From NCBI RefSeq assembly GCF_021650975.2, contig NZ_CP091285.1:1798001-1862000 (forward strand): a stretch of 64,000 bases of DNA, in the 5' to 3' direction. The position numbers and the translations under genes were made by a program. The notes beneath the pieces are model-generated. The model did no database searches and had not been told where the DNA came from. It saw nothing but the letters and a program-made list of their open reading frames with translations. This document shows, piece after piece, positions 9,918 through 19,159 of this stretch. The DNA comes from Flavobacterium jumunjinense. Lineage in GTDB: Bacteria; Bacteroidota; Bacteroidia; Flavobacteriales; Flavobacteriaceae. How positions within the stretch are numbered: the stretch's first letter is position 1; every line of letters starts with the position of its first letter.

Positions 9918-10292
9918 ATGAAAAAAGTAGTTTTTTTAATAGTAAGTATGGTGCTGTTTTCTTGTTCAGAGAAACCTGTTCCAGAACCTGATATGCTTTT
10001 GGAAGAAGAAGTAATGGTAGCTATTTTATATGACACCGCAATTCTTCAAGCTGTTGAAGCTTATCTTCCAGATAAATTGACTACCAATAACATCAAGATA
10101 AAAAATTATATTTATTCTAAGTATAATATTGATAGTGTTACCTATTATCAGAATCAGCGTTATTATGCTTCGGACTCTAGAAAATATAGAGATATGCATA
10201 CCGAAGTAATGGAACGATTAGAGTTTGAAAAAACAAAGACAGATACATTGTTAAAGCAAGAGAAAATGGGTAGTAAAGAACCGATTAAGTAA
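9918..10292 (+). CDS. DUF4296 lipoprotein
   Basis: The 124-residue protein has a lipoprotein signal peptide with the lipobox LFSC, which makes Cys16 the lipidated residue. The mature part (LLEEEVMVAILYDTAILQAVE, split here as LLEEEVMVAILYD and the following TAILQAVE) is typical of DUF4296. This small family of unknown function is found in Bacteroidota, often beside dihydroorotase and an epimerase as here. The mature protein is expected at the outer membrane. The start follows an A9 tract. It converges with the epimerase gene, leaving 1 base between stops. Confidence 0.82.
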   Translation: MKKVVFLIVSMVLFSCSEKPVPEPDMLLEEEVMVAILYDTAILQAVEAYLPDKLTTNNIKIKNYIYSKYNIDSVTYYQNQRYYASDSRKYRDMHTEVMERLEFEKTKTDTLLKQEKMGSKEPIK

Positions 10293-10293
10293 A

Positions 10294-11289
10294 TTATAGA
10301 TACTCTTTGGTTAGCTTAGTGATGTATTCGTTCATATTTGTAAACTTATAATTTAAGTTTTTAACAATTTTAGAATTGTCATATTCTGTAATAGAATGCG
10401 AAGATATTGAAGTTGCTTTAGTTAGTTTTCTTCTTCTTCCAGTTAATTTTGATAATAACCAATCTGTTTTCCACGCAATTGTAGTAACTGTTTTGTTAGC
10501 GTAAATGAAAGGTCTTTTTAATTTCATAGTGTCAGCTATGCAAAACAAAATATCCTCTAGAGATTTGTTTTCTGCTACTATAGTATATCGTTCGCCATTA
10601 CTATTAGAGTTTGTTAGCTGAACGGCACAGGTAACAACATCTTCAACTGAAACAATTCCAACCTTTCCTTTGGTGTAAAACGAAAGTCCTTTTTTAATTG
10701 AATTGAACAATATACTGCTTCCTTTTTTTGGAAATCCATAACCAAAAATGACACCTGGATTTATTATAACAACTTGTAGCCCTTCTTGGAAACCTCTCCA
10801 GACTTCTAGTTCTGCTCCATATTTAGAAATAGCATAATCGCCATGTAGTTTTTCAGGATTCCAATCGGTTTCTTCAGTAATTTTTAATTCATTTTCCTTT
10901 GCATCACCTAATGCAGCAATCGAACTCACATAGCAAAGTTTTTCTACATTAAAATCAATACAACAATTAACAATATTAGAAGTGCCTTCAATGTTTGTTT
11001 TTCTTAGTTTTTCTTCATCTTTTGGATCGAAAGAGATTAATGCAGCACAATGATAAACGGTTTTAATGTTTTTGAAAGCGTTATTTAATGATGGGATATC
11101 ATTAATATCTCCTTTAATCCAAATGATATTTTTGAATAAGTCTAAATGGTTTTTGTGTTGAAAAACATTTCTTACTTCTTCAATTTTTTTCTCATTTCTG
11201 TACAATGCAGAAACGGTTTTGTTTTCTAGTAATAATTGTATCAGTAAGTGAGAGCCTACTAATCCGGTTGCACCTGTAATTAAAATCAT
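10294..11289 (-). CDS. NAD-dependent epimerase/dehydratase family protein
   Basis: The 331-residue extended short-chain dehydrogenase has the N-terminal NAD-binding GATGLVGSHL motif at residues 5-14. The catalytic tyrosine-lysine pair is in YAISK. A later segment, VVIINPGVIFGYG, matches the family's substrate loop. Such enzymes act on nucleotide sugars or on dihydroflavonol-like carbonyls; the substrate cannot be read from sequence. It is the last gene of the flavobacterial glycosyltransferase-pyrC-DUF4296-epimerase neighbourhood. It lies 21 bases downstream of the thioredoxin-like gene on the same strand and may share its transcript. Confidence 0.88.
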   Translation of the reverse strand: MILITGATGLVGSHLLIQLLLENKTVSALYRNEKKIEEVRNVFQHKNHLDLFKNIIWIKGDINDIPSLNNAFKNIKTVYHCAALISFDPKDEEKLRKTNIEGTSNIVNCCIDFNVEKLCYVSSIAALGDAKENELKITEETDWNPEKLHGDYAISKYGAELEVWRGFQEGLQVVIINPGVIFGYGFPKKGSSILFNSIKKGLSFYTKGKVGIVSVEDVVTCAVQLTNSNSNGERYTIVAENKSLEDILFCIADTMKLKRPFIYANKTVTTIAWKTDWLLSKLTGRRRKLTKATSISSHSITEYDNSKIVKNLNYKFTNMNEYITKLTKEYL

Positions 11290-11310
11290 GAGAATGTGGG
11301 TTGTATTTAT

Positions 11311-12372
11311 TTAGTGTTGTTGTTTTAAGTTTTGCTTTAAAAACTTTTCTAATTCATTTAGATCCATATCTTTCTTAATTAAAACACCATTTTCATCAAT
11401 TAAAAAAAGAGTTGGAAACATAGAAATACTGTTCTGTTTTGCTATTTCACCGTTTAAATCGAGATAGTTTTCCCAATTCATGTCTAATTCATGTCTTTGC
11501 TTTTTCCATAAATCAATATGTTTTTCTTTGTCGGTTGAGATTGATATAACATTAAAGCCTTTGTCTTTATATTTTTCATACAAAGATTTTATTTCAGGCA
11601 TAATGGCGATACAAGGCTTGCAGCTGCTAAACCAAAAATCGATTAATGTGAATTTATTTTTTTTGATTTCTAATTTGAAATCTATTAATTCTCGATTTTT
11701 AAGTGTTAACCTAGGAAAAGGTTTGTCTAAAAATATTGTAATTGTACTGATATTAGCATTTAAACTTTTCCATAATTTAGATTTTTTTACTTCATTTGAA
11801 AATAAATTCATGATTTTTTTGTGAATCACATTGTTTCCAGTAATCTTATTGCGTTGAGCGATAAACCATAATGCAATATAAGAATCGGGGTGTTTTTCTA
11901 CATATTTCAGCAATCGTTCGTCAAAGTCAATTGATTCAGACCTTGTATATCTAAAAAAATGTTTTTTTAAATCCTCATCATTATTTGTAATAAACGGAAT
12001 AAAAATGTCTCTAAACTCTTTTTGAGTTATTCCATCGTGCTCAGTGGGTGTTAAGTTTTTGTCTATGCTAAGTTTTGTAGTGGAGTTATCGAGAAACAAA
12101 AAACCAACTCTAAAAAAAATGGAATCGCTAATGCTTTTTAGTTGATGCACATATAATTGAGGGTAACTGAATGCTTCTTTAATTTTAAATTCATTGTTTT
12201 TTATTGGAACAATAATAGATGGGTTTTCATAATAATCGTTACTAAGTGTACCACTAAAGAATTTTAGTGTGTCACTCTTTATGTCTTTTAAAAGAATTTT
12301 GCCTGAAATGTTTGTTTGAGAAAAAGTGATTGTTGAAATAAAAGATAAAAAAAGAATAGCAATTTTATTCAT
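11311..12372 (-). CDS. TlpA-like thiol-disulfide oxidoreductase
   Basis: The start chosen is the ATG at 12372, where a signal peptide begins at once (MNKIAILFLSFISTITFSQ). A reading 8 codons longer would put charged residues ahead of it. The 353-residue protein has an N-terminal beta-rich domain, resembling DUF4369, to about residue 110. A helical middle follows, then a C-terminal thioredoxin fold with the active site CKPC at 251-254 (DFWFSSCKPC). It should act on periplasmic disulfides or cytochrome maturation. The fold is confident; its redox partner is unknown. It diverges from tyrS across a 174-base gap. Confidence 0.88.
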   Translation of the reverse strand: MNKIAILFLSFISTITFSQTNISGKILLKDIKSDTLKFFSGTLSNDYYENPSIIVPIKNNEFKIKEAFSYPQLYVHQLKSISDSIFFRVGFLFLDNSTTKLSIDKNLTPTEHDGITQKEFRDIFIPFITNNDEDLKKHFFRYTRSESIDFDERLLKYVEKHPDSYIALWFIAQRNKITGNNVIHKKIMNLFSNEVKKSKLWKSLNANISTITIFLDKPFPRLTLKNRELIDFKLEIKKNKFTLIDFWFSSCKPCIAIMPEIKSLYEKYKDKGFNVISISTDKEKHIDLWKKQRHELDMNWENYLDLNGEIAKQNSISMFPTLFLIDENGVLIKKDMDLNELEKFLKQNLKQQH

Positions 12373-12494
12373 AATTAAATTTTCTTGATAAAGCATTTTC
12401 TTTAATTGTACTTAAAAATGCAGCTACACAAATATATGAAATTTTATCGATCAACTATTTTATCAGTTTTTAAACGTTGAATTTATTTCAAGCT

Positions 12495-12515
12495 AAGCTT
12501 TTAAACTTTTAAACT
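12495..12515 (+). repeat. Tandem TTTTAAAC repeat ahead of the tyrS promoter (copy 1 of 2)
   Basis: The 21 bases contain TTTTAAAC twice in tandem and are identical to 44727-44747, ahead of mrp. In both places exactly 6 bases separate the element from the -7 box. The repeat therefore covers the -33 region. Confidence 0.7.
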
Positions 12516-12521
12516 AAAAAC

Positions 12522-12529
12522 TATATTTG
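12522..12529 (+). promoter_or_regulatory. -7 promoter box of tyrS
   Basis: TATATTTG matches TAnnTTTG exactly. Its last G is the first base of a GTG that would extend the tyrS frame, which argues that translation starts at the ATG 18 bases further on. Confidence 0.65.
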
Positions 12530-12546
12530 TGAAAAGTTTAATAAAA

Positions 12547-13854
12547 ATGAAAAATCTAGTAGAAGAATTACGTTGGAGAGGGCTTATTCATGATGTGATG
12601 CCAGGAACAGAAGAGCAATTGTTAAAAGAAGCAACATCAGCATATATTGGTTTTGATCCAACTTCAGATTCACTACATATTGGAAGTTTAGTGCCAATAA
12701 TTTTATTAATGCATTTAAGAAAATTTGGGCATAGACCTATTGCATTGGTTGGTGGTGCTACAGGAATGATTGGAGATCCTTCTGGGAAATCGAATGAAAG
12801 AAACTTGCTGGATGAAGCAACATTGAATCATAATGTAAATGGAATAAAATCGGTTTTGTCTCGTTTTTTAGATTTTGATGCAACAGATGCAACAGCTCCT
12901 GTATTGGTAAATAATTACGATTGGATGAAAGATTTCTCTTTTATCGATTTTGCACGTGAAGTTGGAAAACGAATCACCGTTAACTATATGATGGCTAAAG
13001 ATTCTGTAAAAAAACGTTTGAGCGGTGAAGAAGGTGGAGAAGGAATGAGTTTTACAGAGTTTACTTATCAATTAATTCAAGGTTATGATTTTTATCATTT
13101 AAACAAAGAATATAATTGTTTGTTGCAAATGGGTGGAAGCGACCAATGGGGAAATATTACAACAGGTACGGAGTTAGTACGTAGAATGAATGTTGATAAT
13201 GAAGAAAGAGCGAAAGCATTTGCGATGACATGTCCTTTGATTACAAAAGCAGATGGTTCTAAATTTGGAAAATCGGAAGGTGGAAATGTATGGTTAGATG
13301 CAGAAAAAACATCACCTTACAAATTTTATCAATTTTGGTTGAATACTACAGATGTTGATGCAGAAAAATACATTAAAATTTTCACATTCTTAGATCAGGA
13401 AACAGTAGCGAAATTAATTGCAGAACATAATGAAGCACCACATTTAAGAATCTTACAGAAAAAATTAGCGGAAGAGTTAACCTTGCTAGTGCATACGCAA
13501 GAGGATTTAGAAAGCGCTATTTTTGCTTCAAATGCTTTTTTTAGCAAAGATATGGACGGTTTAAATGCATTGTCTGAAAAAGCCTTGCTGGAAGTTTTTG
13601 AAGGTATTCCAATGGTTGAGGTTTCAAAAGCCGATTTTGAAGAAGGATTAGATATGGTGGCAGCTTTGGCAACAAAGACAAATTTTCTAGCTTCAAATGG
13701 AGAAGCAAGAAGAGAATTAAAACAAAATTCGGTTTCGTTAAATAAAACGAAAGTAAATGAAGAACGTGTAATAACGGCTGAAGATTTAATTAATAATCAG
13801 TTTTTGTTATTGCAAAAAGGAAAGAAAAATTATTATGTAATTAGAGTGGTTTAG
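12547..13854 (+). CDS. tyrS: Tyrosyl-tRNA synthetase
   Basis: The enzyme joins tyrosine to tRNA-Tyr. The ATG at 12547 ([12 protein letters not shown]) is preferred over a GTG at 12529 that lies inside the -7 promoter box. This gives 435 residues, normal for the bacterial enzyme. The class I signature HIGS is at residues 44-47 and the KMSKS-type loop KFGKS at 239-243. GSDQWGN, which binds tyrosine, is also present. The C-terminal 70 residues form the S4-like RNA-binding domain. The gene ends 1 base before the convergent LuxE-like gene, with no terminator between, so the two transcripts must overlap. Confidence 0.95.
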   Translation: MKNLVEELRWRGLIHDVMPGTEEQLLKEATSAYIGFDPTSDSLHIGSLVPIILLMHLRKFGHRPIALVGGATGMIGDPSGKSNERNLLDEATLNHNVNGIKSVLSRFLDFDATDATAPVLVNNYDWMKDFSFIDFAREVGKRITVNYMMAKDSVKKRLSGEEGGEGMSFTEFTYQLIQGYDFYHLNKEYNCLLQMGGSDQWGNITTGTELVRRMNVDNEERAKAFAMTCPLITKADGSKFGKSEGGNVWLDAEKTSPYKFYQFWLNTTDVDAEKYIKIFTFLDQETVAKLIAEHNEAPHLRILQKKLAEELTLLVHTQEDLESAIFASNAFFSKDMDGLNALSEKALLEVFEGIPMVEVSKADFEEGLDMVAALATKTNFLASNGEARRELKQNSVSLNKTKVNEERVITAEDLINNQFLLLQKGKKNYYVIRVV

Positions 13855-13855
13855 T

Positions 13856-14833
13856 TTATAAAACCATCAAATTACAACCTCTAATATCAGAATTATCAAA
13901 ACGTCCCAGCACTTCGAAAGAATGGTTGGGATTTTTTCTGCCCAAATCTTGCGTAGCTATAAAAGAACAAGAGTTGAAATTCGCTAAATCGATAACATTT
14001 AGACCTCCAGTTTTTCCATAATTTACATAGGATAACGCGTCTTCTGTGTCTCTAATTAAAATTTGCATCCATGGTGGGCATTCAAAAATACCATTACCTA
14101 ACGAATAGGCTTGCGATAATAATTCGGTCATGCCGTATTCTGAGTGAATATTTGATACGCCAAATCCACTGCATAAAATGGTATGTAATTCTTCACGTAT
14201 AATTTCTTTTCGTTTGCCTTTCATTCCGCCAGTTTCCATAATAATGGTGTTTTTTAGCTGAAATTGATACTTTTCAACAATATCTAATAAAGCATAAGTG
14301 ACACCAATTAGTAATATGTTTTGACCGGAGCGATCTAAATCAATTAATTTGTTCGCTAATTCTTCGTAGTTGTTTAAGTAAAAGCCAGAATCTTCGTGAT
14401 TGCTGCTTTTAATTAAATCATCAACCATATAAATTAATGAAGAACCATCACGCTCTAAATAGGATGGAAGCAAAGCTAAAACACAGTAATCTTCAATGTT
14501 ACCATAGAATTCAGAAAAGGCATTGCGATAACTTTGCTCGTAGATTGAAACATCCGTAACAAAATGCTTACTTGTTTGCATTCCTGTTGTTCCGCTGCTT
14601 GTGAATGTTTCCTGTACGTCGTTGTTCGAGCTCAGTATAGTGTGACTTTTAAAGAACTGAATGGGTAAAAACGGAATATCGAGAATAGATTTCACATTGG
14701 ATTTGTCTTTTTTTAGAAAACTACAAAAATCATGATAAACACTATTGTTGTCATATTGATGTCTGAAAACTTTTAATGTCATTTTCTCAAAATCTCTTTT
14801 GCTTGAAATAGTGAATAGGTCTTCCGTTGTCAT
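13856..14833 (-). CDS. LuxE-like acyl-protein synthetase / acyltransferase
   Basis: The start is the ATG at 14833 (MTTEDLFTISS), giving 325 residues. The longer frame would run upstream through the promoter and hairpin. The sequence has the ANL-type SSGTTG phosphate loop (FTSSGTTGMQ) and ends in a GRFDNSDIRGCN segment typical of LuxE/PaaK-like adenylating enzymes. LuxE activates long-chain fatty acids. Single-copy homologues in Flavobacteriaceae lack the other lux genes, and none are seen here. The acyl substrate is unknown. A -7 box embedded in a duplicated terminator element precedes it. Confidence 0.8.
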   Translation of the reverse strand: MTTEDLFTISSKRDFEKMTLKVFRHQYDNNSVYHDFCSFLKKDKSNVKSILDIPFLPIQFFKSHTILSSNNDVQETFTSSGTTGMQTSKHFVTDVSIYEQSYRNAFSEFYGNIEDYCVLALLPSYLERDGSSLIYMVDDLIKSSNHEDSGFYLNNYEELANKLIDLDRSGQNILLIGVTYALLDIVEKYQFQLKNTIIMETGGMKGKRKEIIREELHTILCSGFGVSNIHSEYGMTELLSQAYSLGNGIFECPPWMQILIRDTEDALSYVNYGKTGGLNVIDLANFNSCSFIATQDLGRKNPNHSFEVLGRFDNSDIRGCNLMVL

Positions 14834-14867
14834 TATGATATTATTTATTACTTGTTCTTGTGTTCTG

Positions 14868-14875
14868 CAAAAGTA
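14868..14875 (-). promoter_or_regulatory. -7 box of the LuxE-like gene
   Basis: On the minus strand this reads TACTTTTG, an exact TAnnTTTG match, 34 bases ahead of the ATG at 14833. A TTG 17 bases further upstream is part of the terminator hairpin. Confidence 0.6.
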
Positions 14876-14885
14876 TAAAATAAAA

Positions 14886-14912
14886 AAAGCACCAACGCTA
14901 GGTTGGTGCTTT
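14886..14912 (-). terminator. Terminator after the T9SS metalloprotease
   Basis: An 11-bp perfect stem (AAAGCACCAAC with GTTGGTGCTTT) and a 5-base loop are followed by a T-run on the minus strand. It lies 20 bases past the end of the protease gene. Confidence 0.88.
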
Positions 14913-14931
14913 AAAATTAGCACTAAAAAAT

Positions 14932-17900
14932 CTAATTTTTAACTAACTTCTTTATAAAACCAGTTCCGTTTTTGGTAGTTATGTTTACTATATAAACTCC
15001 AGCTTGAAAACTTGAGGTATTTAATTCTAGTTTAGAATTATTTACTGAGTTATTAGTATAGATAATTTTTCCATCCATAGCTGTAATAATCACACTATTC
15101 ATAGCTACATTATCTGAAGCAATGGTTAACCTATCACTTGTTGGGTTTGGAAACAATACTATAGATTCATTTAAAATAGCCTCTTCTAAGATTACTTTTT
15201 CTATTGTTTCAATATTACTATTTTTACTTGTAGGAGTACAAACTTCAATTAACGCTGTTACTTCGGAACCTGCTTTCAAATGAGAATCTGTATTAAAAAC
15301 AATATAATCTCCCGCTTTCATGGTTACATTTTTATTTACATCCACAACATAGCTTGCATTAGCTTCTATCCAATTTGCTCTTTTGTATATTATCGTACTG
15401 TTATTTTCTATAGTAGATAACGTTAAATTAGGCAGACAAGGATTACTGTTGCAGCTTGGGTCATTTGCAGGTAAAACCTCAATTGTTAAAGTGCTAGATG
15501 TCGCACATTGATTAGCAAATGGGGTAAAAAGATATGTAGTGCTTATTGTGTTGTTTAAGGAAGGTGACCATGAACCTGTAATGCCATTCAAGGAAGTAGT
15601 AGGTAGTGGGTCTATATTTTCGCCTGAACAAATCGGTTGGATGTTATCAAATAATGGACTTATTGCATTTGTATTTGTTACATTAATTATGTCAGTAAGT
15701 GTATACGTTGTGCCGTTTAATTGATAAGTAAAAGTGATGGTATGATTACCTAATCCTGCAATAGATGAATTAAATGAAAAAACACCATTGTTGTAACCTA
15801 CACCATTGCCACTAAAAGTTCCATTAAAAGGGTTTAGTATTACAAAATTATCTAAGTTATGAAGGATTTCATTAGTGCATAATTCATTTGGTAAATCAAG
15901 TTCAACTTCATCTTTAACTATAAGACTAACATTATCTATATAATAATAACTCCATCCATTAGCAGAAAAACCAGGGCCATTAAAATTGTAGCCATTACAA
16001 TTGTTAACTAACGATACTGGTGGTTTTCTTAAGAAATCTACGTTGTAAAGGCCTCCTAGATATAGATATTCTTCTCCTGCTACAGGTCTTGAGGGGATTA
16101 TAAAAGATATTCTTTCCCATCCATTTGTAACTGTAGTAAATGTTGGATTTGTGAAAAGCATGTTTAGTTGATTTAAAGGTATTGGGATAGATCCTTCGTC
16201 ATTCATGACAATATTAGTATTGCTCAAAAATGCCTGAAATTTAACAACATTAGTGCTAACATTTTCAGCCAAAGAAACATCAAAACTAAGTTGATAAGTT
16301 GTGTTTGCTTGTAATGGAGTGTCTAATTTTGTTTTTATAGTTTCAAATTGATTTCCTAGACCTGATTTTTCTATAATTAACATTCCAGCATATGCTTTTT
16401 CAGTATTTTGAATGTCGTCTTCATAACCTAGTTTGTTGCAAGGGATGCTTACTCCGGTTTGAGGTAATGCTAGCGCATTAAAATAATCGGGAGATGTACT
16501 GTATGTAGCGATAGAGATGTTTTGCCAGCCACATGCTCTGGCTATCTGTCCAAGGTTATTAGGTGTAGATGAGTATTGGTTAAATTTTCCGTTTTTAACC
16601 AAATCATTAGGAGTGTTTGTAGCGCATTCGTTATTGTCATATATGTATACATATATATATGTTATGTTTCCTTTTTCGCCTTCTGAATTAATTGGAATAT
16701 ATCTCAGTAGGCGAAGTCCGCTATTAAGTGATTTAAAACTAACACTTGTTGACGAATCTCCAAATGTTGGAAATATTGTTGCACTTGCATCGTTTATAAC
16801 TTCCAAACATTCAAAGCCAATAGCATTGTAATCATTTGCTAATATGTTGTTTATGGATATAAATTCGTTTGTGTAAACAATGTAATTATAAATACCATCT
16901 TCTGTTATACCGTCATTAAATCCAACTACATTATTTCCATTATCAATTGTGCCTCCATAATCATAATAACTATTTTGTACAGTACTGTTGTCTCCATAAA
17001 CTAAATTTAAGCTATAGCCAATATCAATTAGAGCATTTCGCTCTTCTGGTTTTAAATAACGCTTTGTATAGTAACTGTTGCTTCCTGTGCTACTGCTTTT
17101 TGACATCACAAAGTATGAGTTTGCTGCATGTGATGGAGATGTACATAAGTCTTCGAAATGACTTAAACTACTTGAAGGTCTAAAGCAATTAGGTGTGTAA
17201 ACAGGAGTAGTGTTAATTCCAGAAAAGAATATTGAAGTATTACAGTTTGTATTTGGGTTGTTGCAATCTAATGTGTTAGGACTAAAAACAGTATTGCTGA
17301 GATTAGTGTTGAAGCTATAGTTATACATACTTCCACACATATTATCATTAGTTATTAAGGAGTAGTTTTGAGTATGGTCTTTTAAAAAAGTATCATATCT
17401 AGAGAAATATTTATAGCTATTTCCTAAGAGAGAAGTTCCATTTGTGTTTAATAAACTGTTGAAGCCTAGTGCATGAGTTACTTCATGAAGAACAACTGTG
17501 TATAAATCTTGTTGCTGATTTTGTGCATTAGAGTTTAAATCTATGTTCCAATTAATCCCATCAAATCTTAAAGCAACCAGTCCATGATAAAAATTTATTG
17601 GGCCATTTATAGATTCAGTAGTTGATCTAATTGGTAATGCGGTAAATTTATAAGAATCTTTTCCAGATTGAATTGTTTTCCAGATTTCATTATCAATTAT
17701 TCCACCAATAGTTGTATTTGATATCATCGTATAGAATGATGTAGCTAAACCAGCTGCATTTGAAGGAACTCCATTAATGTTAGATATGTTCCTTATCCAT
17801 ATCTTTACTTTTGTAGTGTTACCATTGTTTTTTAGTGGAGAGTTGATAAAATTACTAATGTCTTTAAAAACTTTACAGACAACAGCTCTTCTAGCATTGT

Positions 17901-18183
17901 GAGAGCTGTTGGTCTCGTCTTCCATTCCTGAACCAGTTTCAAAGTATAAATCAAAAAAGCCAGAATCACAAGTGATTAATTCGCTTGAGGTAGTTTCTTG
18001 TCCCACTTTTGTTTTTGCGCCAACGAGCAGGTCTTTTAGTTGGTAGCTATTTTCATAATTATCAAAAACTTTCTCAAAATAACCGTTTGGACTAAATGTG
18101 GGTTCTACAATTGCTTTATCTTGAGCAAAAATGCTATTGAATACTAGATAAAATAATATGTTTATATAAATAAGTTTTCTCAT
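14932..18183 (-). CDS. Large secreted metalloprotease with T9SS sorting domain
   Basis: The 1083-residue protein has a signal peptide (1-20, ending IFAQ). A zinc-protease domain carries HEVTHALGF starting at residue 233. The usual third metal ligand position reads Asn-Ser, so the third ligand must lie elsewhere. The middle contains beta-sandwich regions that look like carbohydrate- or protein-binding modules. A segment near 930-990 (KAGDYIVFNTDSHLKAGSEVTA) resembles the '3-coathanger stack' domain; the run is quoted only in part. The C-terminal 80 residues form a type A T9SS domain (LFPNPTSDRLTIAS, then GVYIVNITTKNG, ending KKLVKN). It is expected on the cell surface or released. It lies 30 bases after the adhesin-like gene and probably shares its transcript. 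Confidence 0.85.
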   Translation of the reverse strand: MRKLIYINILFYLVFNSIFAQDKAIVEPTFSPNGYFEKVFDNYENSYQLKDLLVGAKTKVGQETTSSELITCDSGFFDLYFETGSGMEDETNSSHNARRAVVCKVFKDISNFINSPLKNNGNTTKVKIWIRNISNINGVPSNAAGLATSFYTMISNTTIGGIIDNEIWKTIQSGKDSYKFTALPIRSTTESINGPINFYHGLVALRFDGINWNIDLNSNAQNQQQDLYTVVLHEVTHALGFNSLLNTNGTSLLGNSYKYFSRYDTFLKDHTQNYSLITNDNMCGSMYNYSFNTNLSNTVFSPNTLDCNNPNTNCNTSIFFSGINTTPVYTPNCFRPSSSLSHFEDLCTSPSHAANSYFVMSKSSSTGSNSYYTKRYLKPEERNALIDIGYSLNLVYGDNSTVQNSYYDYGGTIDNGNNVVGFNDGITEDGIYNYIVYTNEFISINNILANDYNAIGFECLEVINDASATIFPTFGDSSTSVSFKSLNSGLRLLRYIPINSEGEKGNITYIYVYIYDNNECATNTPNDLVKNGKFNQYSSTPNNLGQIARACGWQNISIATYSTSPDYFNALALPQTGVSIPCNKLGYEDDIQNTEKAYAGMLIIEKSGLGNQFETIKTKLDTPLQANTTYQLSFDVSLAENVSTNVVKFQAFLSNTNIVMNDEGSIPIPLNQLNMLFTNPTFTTVTNGWERISFIIPSRPVAGEEYLYLGGLYNVDFLRKPPVSLVNNCNGYNFNGPGFSANGWSYYYIDNVSLIVKDEVELDLPNELCTNEILHNLDNFVILNPFNGTFSGNGVGYNNGVFSFNSSIAGLGNHTITFTYQLNGTTYTLTDIINVTNTNAISPLFDNIQPICSGENIDPLPTTSLNGITGSWSPSLNNTISTTYLFTPFANQCATSSTLTIEVLPANDPSCNSNPCLPNLTLSTIENNSTIIYKRANWIEANASYVVDVNKNVTMKAGDYIVFNTDSHLKAGSEVTALIEVCTPTSKNSNIETIEKVILEEAILNESIVLFPNPTSDRLTIASDNVAMNSVIITAMDGKIIYTNNSVNNSKLELNTSSFQAGVYIVNITTKNGTGFIKKLVKN

Positions 18184-18213
18184 TATATTTATTTTTTAAA
18201 ATTTAATGATTAC

Positions 18214-19083
18214 TTATTTTTTATCGACTAATTGTTTAACTAAAATTTTTAGTTCTTCAATTTCTTGATTTTGCTTCTCATTTATCTTATTTTGCTCAAT
18301 GATATACAAAGTTAACTCTTCAATTTTCTCTTGTTGAATTTTAGCGATATTACCTAATTCTAAACCATTTTCTGCTACTTCTTTTGCGCTAGGAACATTA
18401 ATTAAATGACCTTTTTCTTTAATGTGATTTTCTACTTCTTCTAATGATGGTAAGTTATAATCTTTGTTGAAAACATAATCTGCCCAAGTGCCAGTAAGAC
18501 TCACTCTTAGTTCTTCTGTTAAAATACCGCCTTTTACAAACAAGTTATAATTAGAGATATTTACACTCCCTGCCATTGTGGGATAGTTTCCGAAACCATA
18601 ACCAACACCTACTTTGGCATTGAATTTTAGTTGGTCTTGTGTAAAATCTCCCCAGATTAATTGATTTGTTTCATTATTACCAATAATAAGTTTATTATTT
18701 CCTGTTTGTTCAAAACCGGCATTGTAACCTATAAAAATATTTCCCGAAACATTGCTTCCATCATCAGGTCCAGCATTTACCCCAATATAAACATTGTTGT
18801 TGCCTAAGAGATTTGTAGAGCCTGCTGACGTACCTATGAAAACATTGTTGTTTCCTGTTGTGCTACTTCCGCCAGAGCCGTTTCCAATCATTACATTTTG
18901 ACTGCCAATTGTGTTGTTTTTTCCAGCCATATAGCCATAGAAAGTGTTTCCTCCTGCTCCAGAAGTTGTTGTTCCTGCATTTAAACCACCACTGGTTGCT
19001 AAGGCATCAGATTGTACGTTTTGTGCAAATGATAAATAAGTAACAGTGCATAATAATGCCGTAAAAAAATGTTTTGTTTTCAT
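18214..19083 (-). CDS. Secreted beta-roll, tail-fibre-like protein with C-terminal coiled coil
   Basis: The 289-residue protein has a signal peptide (1-20). Residues about 35-135 hold repeats of the form GNNNVFIGxxAG, also seen as QNVMIGNGSG and NNKLIIGNN. Such repeats build YadA-like left-handed beta-rolls in trimeric adhesins and phage tail fibres. Residues about 195-240 (YVFNKDYNLPSLEEVE) match a block common in Bacteroidota tail-fibre-domain proteins. The last 50 residues are a Glu/Lys/Gln/Ile-rich coiled coil, suggesting a trimer. There is no T9SS domain. It heads the two-gene cassette bounded by the 48-bp repeats. Function inferred as surface attachment; no target is known. Confidence 0.75.
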   Translation of the reverse strand: MKTKHFFTALLCTVTYLSFAQNVQSDALATSGGLNAGTTTSGAGGNTFYGYMAGKNNTIGSQNVMIGNGSGGSSTTGNNNVFIGTSAGSTNLLGNNNVYIGVNAGPDDGSNVSGNIFIGYNAGFEQTGNNKLIIGNNETNQLIWGDFTQDQLKFNAKVGVGYGFGNYPTMAGSVNISNYNLFVKGGILTEELRVSLTGTWADYVFNKDYNLPSLEEVENHIKEKGHLINVPSAKEVAENGLELGNIAKIQQEKIEELTLYIIEQNKINEKQNQEIEELKILVKQLVDKK

Positions 19084-19114
19084 TTTAAAATTGTTTATTG
19101 AATGTAAATAATTA

Positions 19115-19122
19115 CAAAAGTA
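19115..19122 (-). promoter_or_regulatory. -7 box of the beta-roll gene
   Basis: TACTTTTG on the minus strand, 31 bases ahead of the ATG at 19083, with TTG 17 bases upstream inside the hairpin arm. Confidence 0.6.
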
Positions 19123-19132
19123 TAAAATAAAA

Positions 19133-19159
19133 AAAGCACCAACGCTAGGTTGGTGCTTT
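19133..19159 (-). terminator. Terminator after the DUF5689/T9SS gene
   Basis: The same 11-bp stem and 5-base loop as at 14886-14912, placed 23 bases past the stop of the DUF5689 gene and followed by a T7 run on the minus strand. Confidence 0.88.

Larger units (their letters stand above)
14868..14915 (-). repeat. 48-bp terminator-promoter repeat, copy 1
   Basis: These 48 bases are identical to 19115-19162, 4,247 bases away in the same orientation. On the minus strand the unit holds, in order, a hairpin terminator with a T7 tail and a -7 box TACTTTTG. The TTG in the hairpin's second arm stands 17 bases ahead of the box and could serve as the -33 element. The two copies flank a two-gene cassette. 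Confidence 0.85.

Noticed and set aside
11480-11824. 114-codon plus-strand frame inside the thioredoxin-like gene
   Set aside because: It is antisense to the CKPC-containing domain, with no recognisable fold.
12529-12546. GTG start six codons upstream in the tyrS frame
   Set aside because: Its G is the last base of the -7 box TATATTTG, so the codon would lie upstream of the transcript start.
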